From: Ramlibacter alkalitolerans
GTDB lineage: Bacteria; Pseudomonadota; Gammaproteobacteria; Burkholderiales; Burkholderiaceae_C
Assembly: GCF_016722765.1 (NCBI RefSeq)
Contig: NZ_JAEQND010000001.1
Coordinates: 434,001-498,000 of the forward strand
DNA length: 64,000 nucleotides
Reading direction: 5' to 3'
Positions 54,001-63,024 of this stretch are shown one piece after another; position 1 is the stretch's first letter; each line of letters starts with the position of its first letter. The notes under the pieces were generated by a model. The model was not told the DNA's origin, did not search any database, and saw nothing but the letters and a program-made list of their open reading frames with translations. The translations under genes and the position numbers were made by a program.

Positions 54001-55076
54001 TGCAGGAACCTCCGCATGGCCAGGCCGCAGGAGGTCAGGTACGAGGGCGCTTCACGGCGCACCTTCTTCTCCCGCACGTTGGCGCCGAAGTCCATGCCCT
54101 GGAAGGGATCGGCGAGGACGCAGGGGAAGGACGTCTGGGCCGTGATGGCCTCGCTCAGCCCCGGCAGGGCCGCCGAACCGCCGGCCACCATGATCTGGTC
54201 GACCCGGTTGTGCGGCGTGCTGGTGAAGAAGAACTGGAGGGCGCGCGCCACTTCCTGCGCCATGCTGTCGACGAAGGGCTTGAGCACGCCCATCTCGTAG
54301 TCCTCGGGCAGTTCGCCGCTGCGCTTCTTGGTCTCGGCCTCCTCGGGCGAGAAGCCGTAGTGGCGCACGATCAGCTGGGTGAGCTGGGCGCCGCCGAAGG
54401 CCTGGTCGCGGTCGTACAGGACCTCGTCGTTGCGGATCACCTGCATGCTGGTGGTGGTGGCGCCCACCTCGAACAGGGCCACCAGCTGGTCGTGCCCGCC
54501 GTCGGGCAGCGCGCCGATCAGGCGGCTGGCGGCCAGGCGCGCCGCGTACGATTCGACGTCGATGATCACCGGCTTGAGGCCCGCCGCTTCGGCCAGGCCC
54601 TGGCGGTCCTGCACCTTTTCCTTGCGCGAGGCGGCGATCAGCACCTCGACGTCGCCGGCCGACGTGCTGCTGGGCCCGACGACGCAGAAGTCCAGGCTCA
54701 CTTCGTCGAGCGAGAATGGGATATATTGGTTGGCCTCGGTCTCCACCTGGATTTCGAGTTCCTGCTCCGACAGGCCGCCGGGCAGGATGATCTTCTTGGT
54801 GATGACCGCCGAGGCCGGCAGCGCCATGGCGACGTTGCGCGTGCGCGTGCCGCTTTTCTTGATGACCCGGCGCATGGCCTCGGCCACTTCGTCGAACTTC
54901 TCGACATTGCCGTCGTTGATCCAGCCGCGCTCCAGCGGCTCGATCGCGCAACGCTCCAGCACGTAGCCGCCGTCCTTGCGAAGGGTCAGCTCGACGAGCT
55001 TCACACTGGATGAACTGATGTCCAGCCCCAGCAGGGGGGCCGTCTGGCGGCCGAACAAAGACCCGAGAGAGATCAA
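53997..55076 (-). CDS. pilM: Type IV pilus assembly ATPase-like protein PilM
   Basis: A 359-residue cytoplasmic actin-like protein; GLDISSSSVKLVEL (phosphate 1), FEVGATTTSMQVI (phosphate 2) and MVAGGSAALPGLSEAI are its nucleotide blocks. It binds the PilN N-terminus. The start is best placed at a TTG at 55076 (reading ISLGSLFGRQ after it), with AGGAGG 5 bases upstream. A longer frame from another TTG at 55091 would place the start inside that Shine-Dalgarno sequence. Confidence 0.93.
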   Translation of the reverse strand: MISLGSLFGRQTAPLLGLDISSSSVKLVELTLRKDGGYVLERCAIEPLERGWINDGNVEKFDEVAEAMRRVIKKSGTRTRNVAMALPASAVITKKIILPGGLSEQELEIQVETEANQYIPFSLDEVSLDFCVVGPSSTSAGDVEVLIAASRKEKVQDRQGLAEAAGLKPVIIDVESYAARLAASRLIGALPDGGHDQLVALFEVGATTTSMQVIRNDEVLYDRDQAFGGAQLTQLIVRHYGFSPEEAETKKRSGELPEDYEMGVLKPFVDSMAQEVARALQFFFTSTPHNRVDQIMVAGGSAALPGLSEAITAQTSFPCVLADPFQGMDFGANVREKKVRREAPSYLTSCGLAMRRFLQ

Positions 55077-55343
55077 ACCCGCCTCCTCCAACGCCTCTGT
55101 GTCAAGGCGTAACGAACTTAAGATTCCACATCAATGCTAGCAGTAAGGTCCTTGTCGCCAAAGGAATTTCCTGGCAGTCACGGTGCGTGCCGTTGGGAAA
55201 AGCCGACGCACATTGCTGCGATACTGCGGCGTTGCGGGGGCCCGCGCGCCTCGACCTTGCGGCGGTGCGGAACTGCGCCGCCCATCCCGGCTCAGACGTA
55301 TGCTTTTTCTTAATGGGCGCCCCGGGACGTCCGCTGGAGTTTT
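55077..55343. other. Divergent control region between pilM and mrcA
   Basis: About 270 bases that must hold the promoters for pilMNOPQ (minus) and mrcA (plus). AT-rich patches at 55110-55140 and around 55300 are the only such stretches. No -35/-10 pair of good quality and no sigma-54 site was recognised. Confidence 0.5.
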
Positions 55344-57824
55344 ATGGCTTCCGAACCCACTTCCGACGCTCCCGGTTCCGGCCCTGCGCCCCGCCGCCAG
55401 CGGCCGTTCTGGCTCCGCTTCCTCTTCGGCTTCTTCGCCTGGACCTTCGGCATCGCCCTGGCGCTGCTCGTGGCGGGCCTGGCCGTCGGCGGCGTCGCGC
55501 TGTCGGTGGCGTACCCCAACCTGCCGGACATCGCCGACCTGGCGGACTACCGGCCCAAGCTGCCGCTGCGCGTGTATTCCAGCGACGGCGTCATGCTCGG
55601 CGAGTTCGGCGAGGAGCGGCGCAACCTGACGCCGATCAACGAGATCCCGCAAGTGATGAAAAATGCCGTCCTCGCCATCGAGGACGCGCGCTTCTATTCG
55701 CACAGCGGCGTCGACTACAAGGGCATGCTGCGCGCCGCGCTCGCCAACCTGGGCCGGGTCAAGAGCCAGGGCGCCTCCACCATCACGATGCAGGTGGCGC
55801 GCAACGTCTACCTGTCCTCCGAGAAGACCTACACCCGCAAGCTCTATGAGGTGCTCCTGACCTTCAAGCTGGAACACCAGCTGAAGAAGGACCAGATCCT
55901 CGAGATCTACATGAACCAGATCTTCCTGGGCAACCGCGCCTACGGGTTCGCGGCCGCCTCGGAAACCTACTTCGGCAAGCCGCTCAAGGACATCACCATC
56001 GCCGAAGCGGCGATGCTGGCCGGCCTGCCCAAGGCGCCCTCGGCCTTCAATCCGGTGCAGAACCCGTCGCGCGCCCGCGCCCGCCAGCTGTACATCATCG
56101 AGCGGATGGAGGACAACGGCTTCATCACCCACGAGCAGGCCGAGGCGGCCAAGAAGCAGGAACTGCACGTGCGCACCGGCCTGCAGACGACGGCCGTGCG
56201 CGCCGAGTACATCGCGGAAACGGTGCGCCAGCTGGTCTACGCCCAGTACGGCGACGAGACCTACACCCGCGGCCTGAACGTGTTCACCACCATCCGCGCC
56301 AAGGAGCAGGAAGCGGCGTACAAGTCGCTGCGCCAGGGCATCATGGGCTACGAGAGGCGCCAGATCTACCGCGGCCCGGAGCGCTTCGTCGACCTGCCGT
56401 CCGACCCCAAGGAACTCGACGACGCGATCGACGACGCCCTGGCCGAGCACCCCGACAACGGCGACGTGCTGGCGGCGGTGGTGCTGGAGGCGACGCCCAA
56501 GAAGATCGTGGCGGTGCGCGCCAACGGCGACCAGATCGACATCACCGGCGAGGGCCTGCGGCCGGCGCAGTCGGGCCTGTCGGACAAGGCACCGCCGAAG
56601 ATCAAGATCCGCCGCGGGGCGGTGATCCGCGCGATGAAGTCGCCCAAGGACACCTGGGAGATCACGCAGCTGCCCGAGGTGGAAGGCGCCTTCGTCGCGG
56701 TCGACCCGCGCGACGGCTCGATCCACGCCCTGGTCGGCGGCTTCGACTTCAACAAGAACAAGTTCAACCACGTCACCCAGGCCTGGCGCCAGCCGGGCTC
56801 CGGTTTCAAGCCCTTCATCTACTCCGCGGCGCTGGAAAAGGGCTTCACGCCCTCCACCATCGTGAACGACGCGCCCCTGTTCTTCGGCGGCGACGTCACC
56901 GGCGGGCCGCCCTGGGAGCCCAAGAACTACGACGGCAAGTTCGAAGGCCCGATGCCACTCCACACGGCGCTGGCCAAGTCCAAGAACATGGTCTCGATTC
57001 GCATCCTGCAGGCGGTGGGCACGCAGGCCGCGCAGGACTGGGTCACGCGCTTCGGCTTCGACGCCGAGAAGCACCCGCCCTACCTGACCATGGCGCTGGG
57101 CGCCGGCTCGGTCACGCCGATGCAGATGGCGCTCGGCTACTCGGTGTTCGCCAACGGCGGCTACCGCATCAACCCGTGGCTGATCACCCGGATCACGGAC
57201 CAGAAGGGCAAGGCCCTGGTGGAAAGCCAGCCGCCCCTGCTGAACGAATCGATGCGCGCGATCGACGCCCGCAACGCCTTCATCATGGACCGGCTGCTGC
57301 AGGAAGTGGCCCGCTCCGGCACGGCTGCCCGCTCGCAGCGCGAACTCAAGCGCGCCGACCTGTACGGCAAGACCGGCACCACCAACGATTCGATCGACAC
57401 CTGGTTCAACGGCTTCCACCCCAGCCTGGTGGCGATCGTCTGGATGGGATACGACACGCCGCGCTCCCTGGGCGACCGCGAGACGGGCGGCGGCCTGAGC
57501 CTGCCGATCTGGATCAACTTCATGGAAACGGCGCTCAAGGGCGTGCCCACCATGGAGCCCGCTGCCCCCGAAGGCGTGATCAACGTCGCCGGCGAGTGGT
57601 ACTACGAGGAATACGCGCCCGGCGCGGGCATCCGCAGCCTGGGGCTGGCGGGTGAACCGGGCGGCGCTGGCGCCCCCGCCAACGGAGCGCCGCGCGGGTA
57701 CGGTCCCTCGGGCGAGCAGTCGCCGGGCGCGCCGGCCGACCGCAGCCTGCTCAACTCGGATGGCCAGGTGCCGCATCCGCCGGCGGACGAGCGACGCAGC
57801 ATCCTGGATCTCTTCCGCAACTGA
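55344..57824 (+). CDS. mrcA: Penicillin-binding protein 1A, bifunctional
   Basis: An 826-residue class A PBP. After a cytoplasmic tail and one membrane helix (about 28-57), the glycosyltransferase domain has E113 in AIEDARFYSHSG and the QGASTITMQVARNV block. The transpeptidase domain has S486-G-F-K489 (nucleophile Ser), SKN and K676-T-G. An OB-like domain lies between. It polymerises and cross-links peptidoglycan. TGGAG lies before ATG 55344. It diverges from pilM, the usual arrangement in many Proteobacteria. Confidence 0.97.
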   Translation: MASEPTSDAPGSGPAPRRQRPFWLRFLFGFFAWTFGIALALLVAGLAVGGVALSVAYPNLPDIADLADYRPKLPLRVYSSDGVMLGEFGEERRNLTPINEIPQVMKNAVLAIEDARFYSHSGVDYKGMLRAALANLGRVKSQGASTITMQVARNVYLSSEKTYTRKLYEVLLTFKLEHQLKKDQILEIYMNQIFLGNRAYGFAAASETYFGKPLKDITIAEAAMLAGLPKAPSAFNPVQNPSRARARQLYIIERMEDNGFITHEQAEAAKKQELHVRTGLQTTAVRAEYIAETVRQLVYAQYGDETYTRGLNVFTTIRAKEQEAAYKSLRQGIMGYERRQIYRGPERFVDLPSDPKELDDAIDDALAEHPDNGDVLAAVVLEATPKKIVAVRANGDQIDITGEGLRPAQSGLSDKAPPKIKIRRGAVIRAMKSPKDTWEITQLPEVEGAFVAVDPRDGSIHALVGGFDFNKNKFNHVTQAWRQPGSGFKPFIYSAALEKGFTPSTIVNDAPLFFGGDVTGGPPWEPKNYDGKFEGPMPLHTALAKSKNMVSIRILQAVGTQAAQDWVTRFGFDAEKHPPYLTMALGAGSVTPMQMALGYSVFANGGYRINPWLITRITDQKGKALVESQPPLLNESMRAIDARNAFIMDRLLQEVARSGTAARSQRELKRADLYGKTGTTNDSIDTWFNGFHPSLVAIVWMGYDTPRSLGDRETGGGLSLPIWINFMETALKGVPTMEPAAPEGVINVAGEWYYEEYAPGAGIRSLGLAGEPGGAGAPANGAPRGYGPSGEQSPGAPADRSLLNSDGQVPHPPADERRSILDLFRN

Positions 57825-57833
57825 CGCCTCTGC

Positions 57834-57872
57834 GTAGGCTGGCGGTGATGCGCGAAGCGCCGGAACCCCAGC
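57834..57872. repeat. REP-like palindrome, copy 3 (half only)
   Basis: GTAGGCTGGCGGTGATGCGC through GAACCCCAGC matches the left half of copies 1 and 2. The right half is missing; the cyaY stop follows 4 bases later. It lies between the convergent mrcA and cyaY genes. Confidence 0.8.
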
Positions 57873-57876
57873 TCCC

Positions 57877-58212
57877 TCAAAGCGGCGCGAACGCGAGCGG
57901 CCGCCCCGCCTGCTCGCTCGCGTAGCGGCCCAGGTCGGCGAAGAACTCGCCGCCCTGCCCCTTGGTATCGCGCCAGGCCTGGCCGTCGAAGCGGTAGTGG
58001 AAGCCGCCCGCCTTGGCGGCCAGCCACACTTCCTGCAGCGGCTTCTGCAGGTTGACGACGATCTGGCTGCCGTTGGGGAACACCAGGGTGATCATTCCGC
58101 CGACCCGCTGGTTGTCGACGTCGGCGTCGGTGTTCTCGTTGATCCGGTCGCAAGCGGCTTCCACCGCCTTCAGCAGCGCTTCGGCGCGGTCGAGGTACTC
58201 GAGATCGGTCAT
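57877..58212 (-). CDS. cyaY: Frataxin homologue CyaY
   Basis: A 111-residue protein. An acidic first helix ([19 protein letters not shown], then [11 protein letters not shown]) and the beta-sheet blocks [30 protein letters not shown] (in parts) match frataxin. It binds iron and regulates iron-sulfur cluster assembly. ATG 58212 is used; upstream in-frame codons overlap lptM. It diverges from lptM with only 12 bases between start codons. Confidence 0.94.
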   Translation of the reverse strand: MTDLEYLDRAEALLKAVEAACDRINENTDADVDNQRVGGMITLVFPNGSQIVVNLQKPLQEVWLAAKAGGFHYRFDGQAWRDTKGQGGEFFADLGRYASEQAGRPLAFAPL

Positions 58213-58224
58213 TACAATTTCCAG

Positions 58225-58467
58225 ATGCCAGGTGATCGCCAAATTCTAGTCAGCGCTCGCGCAAGCCGCGCGCTTCTCGCCCTCGTCGCGAGTTCCCTGC
58301 TGGGGGCCTGCGGCCAGAAGGGACCGCTCGTGCTGCCCAGCGGGGAGGCCGCGGCCGGCCGCGCGACGCTGCCGCAGACCCTGGCGCCGTCCACCACCGC
58401 CGTGACGCCCACGCCCGCCGCATCGCAACCGCCGACCGGCACCGCCGTCCCGGCGCCGCGGCCATGA
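58225..58467 (+). CDS. lptM: LPS translocon maturation lipoprotein LptM (YifL-like)
   Basis: An 80-residue lipoprotein with lipobox LLGAC followed directly by GQKGPLVLP, the hallmark of LptM/YifL, which helps LptD disulfide maturation. The rest is Pro/Ala/Thr-rich. ATG 58225 is the only ATG that includes the whole signal, but its ribosome-binding region overlaps cyaY. The stop overlaps the lysA ATG (ATGA), and the lptM-lysA pair is the usual one. Confidence 0.87.
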   Translation: MPGDRQILVSARASRALLALVASSLLGACGQKGPLVLPSGEAAAGRATLPQTLAPSTTAVTPTPAASQPPTGTAVPAPRP

Positions 58468-59750
58468 GCGCCATGAACCCCGCACGCCTGCCGGGCGCTC
58501 CCTTCGTGCAGTACCGCGGCGACGAGCTGTTCGTCGAGGAGGTCCCGGTCGGCGACCTCGCGCGTGAACATGGCACGCCGCTGTTCGTCTATTCGCGCGC
58601 GGCGATGCTCGCGGCGCTCGCGGCCTACCAGCGCGGCTTCACCGGCCGCAAGGCGAAGATCTGCTACGCGATGAAGGCCAACTCCTCGCTCGCGATCCTG
58701 CAGGTGTTCGCGCGCGCCGGCTGCGGCTTCGACATCGTCTCCGGCGGCGAGCTGGAACGGGTGCTGGCCGCCGGCGCCAGCGGCGGCGACATCATCTTCT
58801 CCGGCGTCGGCAAGAGCCGGCGCGAGATGCGGCGCGCGCTCGAAGTCGGCATCCACTGCTTCAACGTCGAGAGCGAGGCGGAGCTGGAGGTGCTGAGCGA
58901 GGTGGCGGTCGAACTCGGCACGCGCGCCCCGGTGAGCCTGCGCGTCAACCCCGACGTCAATCCGCTCACCCATCCCTACATCTCGACCGGCCTGAAGGGC
59001 AACAAGTTCGGCATCGCGCACAAGAACGCGCTGCGCGCCTACCAGCGCGCCGCCGCGCTCCCGGGGCTGCGCGTGGTCGGCATCGACTGCCACATCGGCT
59101 CGCAGATCACGCAGGTCTCGCCCTACCTCGATGCGATGGACCGCGTGATGGACCTGGTCACGCAGATCGAGGCGGCCGGCATCCCGATCGCGCACATCGA
59201 CTTCGGCGGCGGCCTGGGCATCGTCTACAACGAGGAGCAGCCGCCGGCGGCCGATGCGCTGTGGCAGCGCCTGCTGCAGCGGCTGGACGCGCGCGGCTTC
59301 GGCGACCGGCAGCTGATGATCGAGCCGGGGCGTTCACTGGTCGGCAACGCCGGCCTGTGCGTGAGCGAGGTGCTGTACCTCAAGCCGGGCGAGCAGAAGA
59401 ACTTCTGCATCATCGATGCGGCGATGAACGACCTGCCCCGCCCGGCGATGTACGAGGCCTTCCACCAGATCGTGCCGCTGCAGCGGCGCATCGCGCAGTC
59501 CGCGGTGTACGACGTGGTGGGGCCGGTATGCGAGAGCGGCGACTGGATCGGCCGCGAGCGAACGCTGTCCGTGCAGCCCGGCGACCTGCTCGCGGTGCTC
59601 TCGGCCGGCGCCTATTGCATGAGCATGGCCAGCAACTACAACGCGCGCGGGCGCGCCGCGGAGGTGCTGGTGGACGGCGCCCAGGTGCACCTGGTGCGCG
59701 AGCGCGAGGACGACGCCGACCTGCTGCGCAAGGAACACCTGCTGCCCTGA
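58464..59750 (+). CDS. lysA: Diaminopimelate decarboxylase
   Basis: A 428-residue PLP enzyme, the last step of lysine synthesis. The PLP Lys is in ICYAMKANSSLAIL; HIGSQI, the Gly loop FGGGLGI and EPGRSLVG bind the phosphate; VGPVCESGDW has the active-site Cys-Glu-Ser. It overlaps lptM by 4 bases. Confidence 0.97.
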   Translation: MSAMNPARLPGAPFVQYRGDELFVEEVPVGDLAREHGTPLFVYSRAAMLAALAAYQRGFTGRKAKICYAMKANSSLAILQVFARAGCGFDIVSGGELERVLAAGASGGDIIFSGVGKSRREMRRALEVGIHCFNVESEAELEVLSEVAVELGTRAPVSLRVNPDVNPLTHPYISTGLKGNKFGIAHKNALRAYQRAAALPGLRVVGIDCHIGSQITQVSPYLDAMDRVMDLVTQIEAAGIPIAHIDFGGGLGIVYNEEQPPAADALWQRLLQRLDARGFGDRQLMIEPGRSLVGNAGLCVSEVLYLKPGEQKNFCIIDAAMNDLPRPAMYEAFHQIVPLQRRIAQSAVYDVVGPVCESGDWIGRERTLSVQPGDLLAVLSAGAYCMSMASNYNARGRAAEVLVDGAQVHLVREREDDADLLRKEHLLP

Positions 59751-59766
59751 GTCACGCGCAGAGCGT

Positions 59767-60177
59767 TCAGAGCGCCCGGTCGGCCAGCGGATACAGTTCG
59801 CTGTTCTCGCGCGCGATGCGCCGGCCGATGGCCGCGAACACCGCATGCGTGTCGCGCGAGAAACCGGCCGGGTCGGCCGCGATCGCGTTGATCTGCCACT
59901 TCTGGTTGTAGGTCGCGAAGGTGGCGGCCAGGCCGCCCATCTCCTGCTGGAACGCCTCGGCCAAGCCGCGCGAGTTCTCCACGTTCACCTGCACCAGCCT
60001 CGGGTACAGCGCCTTGTCTTCCATCGTCAGGTGCACCGTCAGCTTGCCCGCCAGGGCGGACAGCAGGTTGCGCAGCCCGCGCGCGTCGAACGGCTGCGCC
60101 TTCAGCTTGGTCGCGATCTCCCCCGCCATGGCCAGCAGGTCCTGGTGCTGCCGCCTGAAGTTGTCCGTATACGCCAT
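59767..60177 (-). CDS. Hemerythrin-domain protein
   Basis: A 136-residue four-helix protein with the hemerythrin HHE pattern: H at QHQDLL, H and E in VHLTMEDKALYPRL, and H in RDTHAVF. Such proteins bind two irons and can sense or store O2, or act in iron or nitric-oxide stress. It has no partner domain. It converges on lysA and lies 125 bases downstream of the msrPQ genes on the same strand. Confidence 0.82.
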   Translation of the reverse strand: MAYTDNFRRQHQDLLAMAGEIATKLKAQPFDARGLRNLLSALAGKLTVHLTMEDKALYPRLVQVNVENSRGLAEAFQQEMGGLAATFATYNQKWQINAIAADPAGFSRDTHAVFAAIGRRIARENSELYPLADRAL

Positions 60178-60302
60178 CGATTGCTCCGCCAGCTCGAAAG
60201 GGGCGGATCGTATCGAGGAGTAACAGTACCGTGCGTGCAGACTTCGCGCCGGCACAGCGCAGGGCGACGGCCGGCGATGGCCATCCGACAGGCGAACGCC
60301 GA

Positions 60303-60959
60303 TCAGCGCGAGGGCCGCGGCCCCGTCGCGCCGGCCGGCATGCGGCCGCCCGAACGGCGCTTGCGCAGGAACTCGCTCACCCGCCAGCCAAGCAGCACGG
60401 CGAGGATCGCGGCATACACGAACACTTCGGCGAAGTTGTTCTTGCCCGCCCGCATCCAGAAGAAGTGCAGGATGCCGAGGCCGGCGATCACGTAGACCAG
60501 CTTGTGCAGCGCCTGCCAGCGCCGCGCGCCCAGTGCCTTGACGGCGCGGTTGAAGGAGGTCGCCGCCAGCGGCGTGAGCAGCACGAAGGCCGCGAAGCCC
60601 ACCAGGATGAAGGGGCGCTTGGCGATGTCCTTGCCCATTTCGGTCGGATCCAGCCCCTGGTCGAACCAGGCCCAGGCGAGGAAGTGCAGGAAGACGTAGA
60701 AGTACGTGAACAGCCCCAGCATGCGGCGGAAGCGCGCCAGCGTCGGCAGGGCCGCCACCACGCGCACCGGCGTGACGGCGAGCGTCAGGCACAGGAAGCG
60801 CAGCGTCCAGTCGCCGGTGGAGCGCGAGAGGTACTCGGCGGGATTGGCGCCGAGATGGTCCGTCGCCGCCCCGTAGAACAACCAGGCGAACGGCAGCAGC
60901 CCCAGGACGAACAGGACCGGCTTGGCCGCAGGGTGCAGCAGCGTGCGCGCGAGCGTCAT
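60303..60959 (-). CDS. msrQ: Sulfoxide reductase heme-binding membrane subunit MsrQ
   Basis: A 218-residue membrane protein with about six helices and the ferric-reductase-like histidines (for example FLHFLAWAW and LHKLVYVIAGLGILHFFW in parts). MsrQ carries electrons across the membrane to MsrP. It follows msrP by 16 bases. Confidence 0.94.
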   Translation of the reverse strand: MTLARTLLHPAAKPVLFVLGLLPFAWLFYGAATDHLGANPAEYLSRSTGDWTLRFLCLTLAVTPVRVVAALPTLARFRRMLGLFTYFYVFLHFLAWAWFDQGLDPTEMGKDIAKRPFILVGFAAFVLLTPLAATSFNRAVKALGARRWQALHKLVYVIAGLGILHFFWMRAGKNNFAEVFVYAAILAVLLGWRVSEFLRKRRSGGRMPAGATGPRPSR

Positions 60960-60975
60960 GCGTGCGCGGCGCCCA

Positions 60976-61974
60976 TCAGAAGTTCTTCTTCAGGTCCATG
61001 CCCGCATACAACTGGCCGACCTGCGGCTCGTAGCCGTTGAACATCAGGGTCTTGCGCTTCTTGGCGAACAGGCCGTCCTCGCCGATGCGACGCTCGGTCG
61101 CCTGCGACCAGCGCGGGTGGTCGACGTTCGGGTTGACGTTGGAATAGAAGCCGTACTCGTTGGCGGCCGCCTTGTTCCACGCCGTCTTGGGCATCTGGTC
61201 GGTGAAGCGGATCTTCACCAGGCTCTTGCCGCTCTTGAAGCCGTACTTCCACGGCACCACCACGCGCACCGGCGCGCCGTTCTGGTTCGGCAGCACCTCG
61301 CCGTACATGCCGAAGGTGAGGAGCGTGAGGGGATTCATGGCCTCGTCCAGGCGCAGCCCTTCGACGTAGGGCCAGTCCAGCACGCGCGAGCCCACGTAGG
61401 GCATCTGCTTCGGATCGGCCAGCGAGACGAACTCGACGAACTTCGCGCTGCCCTGCGGCTCGACCTTCTCGATCAGCCTGGCCATCGAGTAGCCGACCCA
61501 GGGGATCACCATCGACCAGCCCTCGACGCAGCGCAGGCGGTAGATCCGTTCTTCCTGCGGGGCGAGCTTGACCAGGTCTTCCAGCGCGTACTTCGCGGGC
61601 TTCTTCACCAGGCCCTCGATCTCCACCGTCCACGGCGAGGTCCTGAGCGTGTGCGCGTGTTCGACCGGATCGCCCTTGTCGGTGCCGAATTCGTAGTAGT
61701 TGTTGTAGCCCGAGGCGTCCTTGTACTCGGTGACCTTCTCCATCGTCACCGCGCCGGGAACCGTGGAGCGCACGGCCTGCAGCACCGCATGCTTGCCCGG
61801 GCGCGCCACCTGCTGTGCGAAGGCCTCGCGCTGCGCCCATTGCGCCAGCGCCGCGCCCGCCACGCCGGTGGCCATCCACTTGAGCAGGCGCCGGCGGTCC
61901 TCGTAGACGCCGCGCGGGGTGATTTCGCTGGCGATGGGGTGCTCGAAGCCGTCGCGGCCGGTCCGGATCAACAT
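60976..61974 (-). CDS. msrP: Periplasmic methionine sulfoxide reductase MsrP
   Basis: A 332-residue molybdopterin enzyme. The twin-arginine signal is R27-R28-R29-L-L-K, so it depends on TatABC, which is also encoded in this window. The molybdenum cysteine is C149 in [12 protein letters not shown]. It repairs oxidised methionine in envelope proteins with electrons from MsrQ. ATG 61974 is chosen over an upstream in-frame start at 62010. Confidence 0.96.
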   Translation of the reverse strand: MLIRTGRDGFEHPIASEITPRGVYEDRRRLLKWMATGVAGAALAQWAQREAFAQQVARPGKHAVLQAVRSTVPGAVTMEKVTEYKDASGYNNYYEFGTDKGDPVEHAHTLRTSPWTVEIEGLVKKPAKYALEDLVKLAPQEERIYRLRCVEGWSMVIPWVGYSMARLIEKVEPQGSAKFVEFVSLADPKQMPYVGSRVLDWPYVEGLRLDEAMNPLTLLTFGMYGEVLPNQNGAPVRVVVPWKYGFKSGKSLVKIRFTDQMPKTAWNKAAANEYGFYSNVNPNVDHPRWSQATERRIGEDGLFAKKRKTLMFNGYEPQVGQLYAGMDLKKNF

Positions 61975-62055
61975 CCTGGTGTCTCCTTGTAGTCTGGATA
62001 CGCAGCCCATTCTTGCAAGGATTCAGCAACCCCGCCGGCGGCGGCGGAATCGCAG

Positions 62056-62093
62056 CAAAAAGGGCGGGCCCTCTTGCGAGGCACCCGCCCTTT
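62056..62093 (-). terminator. Intrinsic terminator after the diheme cytochrome c gene
   Basis: On the minus strand a perfect 10-bp stem AAAGGGCGGG/CCCGCCCTTT (62084-62093 with 62059-62068) with a 15-base loop is followed by a short T-run. It lies 41 bases after the cytochrome stop, upstream of msrP. Confidence 0.8.
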
Positions 62094-62133
62094 GGTTCGT
62101 CACTGCGGCGCTTGGTTCAACCGTTCGACGTGT

Positions 62134-62955
62134 TCAGCGCAGGCCGGCGATGTAGTCGGCCACGGCACGGATCTCGCGATCGTTCAGCTTGGCGGCGATC
62201 TGGGCCATCTGCGGGCTGTTCTTGCGGATGCCGTCGCGGAAGGCGACCAGCTGGCTGGCGGTGTAGTCCGCGTGCTGGCCCGACAGGCGCGGGTATTGCG
62301 CGGGGATGCCGGCGCCGTTGGGGCTGTGGCAGCCGGCGCAGGCGGGCAGCTGGCGGGACTGGTTGCCGCCGCGGTAGATCTTCTCGCCCAGCGAGACCAG
62401 TTCCTTGTCCTTGGCGAAGCCCGGGCTGGCCTTCTGCGCGCCGACGTAGGCCGCGATGTTCTTCATGTCGGCTTCGGTCAGCTGCGAGGCGAAGCCCTGC
62501 ATGATCGGGTTGGGGCGCTTGCCGCTCTTGAATTCGACCAGCTGCTTGACGATGTAGGCCTGGTGCTGGGCTGCCAGCTTCGGGTTGGCCGGGGTGCCCG
62601 AGTTGCCGCCCTGCCCGTGGCAGGCGACGCAGACGGTGCCGAAACGGGCCTCGCCGGCGGCCGGGTCGGGCTTGCCGGTGGCCGCAGCGGCCACGGTATT
62701 CGGCGCGGCGGGCGCCGGCGTGGCAGCGGCCGCGCCGGGAGCGGATTCCGCGGGGGCGGCCGGAGGAGCGACGGTGAGGCCGGAAGCGCCCGGCGCGGCG
62801 GCGCTGGCGGCAGGCGCGGCGCCGGCCTCGGGGGCGGCGCTGGCTGCGGGTGCGGCGCCGCTGGCGGGCGCAGCCGCCGGCTGCTGGGCCCCAGTGTGCA
62901 GCGCGAGGGTGGCCAGCACGGCGGCCAGCAGCAGGGAAGCAGGCGACTTGATCAC
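62134..62955 (-). CDS. Diheme c-type cytochrome (cytochrome c4-like)
   Basis: A 273-residue periplasmic protein. After a signal peptide comes an unusually long Ala/Pro-rich linker (about 24-95), then two cytochrome c domains with haem motifs C109-V-A-C112-H113 and C206-A-G-C209-H210. It resembles cytochrome c4, an electron donor to terminal oxidases. The start is a GTG at 62955 (no ATG fits) with a weak ribosome-binding site. It diverges from engB. Confidence 0.87.
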   Translation of the reverse strand: MIKSPASLLLAAVLATLALHTGAQQPAAAPASGAAPAASAAPEAGAAPAASAAAPGASGLTVAPPAAPAESAPGAAAATPAPAAPNTVAAAATGKPDPAAGEARFGTVCVACHGQGGNSGTPANPKLAAQHQAYIVKQLVEFKSGKRPNPIMQGFASQLTEADMKNIAAYVGAQKASPGFAKDKELVSLGEKIYRGGNQSRQLPACAGCHSPNGAGIPAQYPRLSGQHADYTASQLVAFRDGIRKNSPQMAQIAAKLNDREIRAVADYIAGLR

Positions 62956-62969
62956 GTTTCTTCTGTTCG

Positions 62970-62997
62970 TTGGCGCAAAACCCCGGGATTCTACAAT
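62970..62997 (+). promoter_or_regulatory. Probable sigma-70 promoter of engB
   Basis: TTGGCG (62970-62975; four of six) and TACAAT (62992-62997; five of six) are 16 bases apart and end 27 bases before the engB ATG. Confidence 0.55.
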
Positions 62998-63024
62998 GCC
63001 GCCTCCTCCCCTCTTCCGTCCCTG

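Noticed and set aside
55137-57776. An 879-codon open frame antisense to mrcA
   Set aside because: mrcA has intact glycosyltransferase and transpeptidase motifs. The antisense frame is low-complexity and Arg/Gly-rich.
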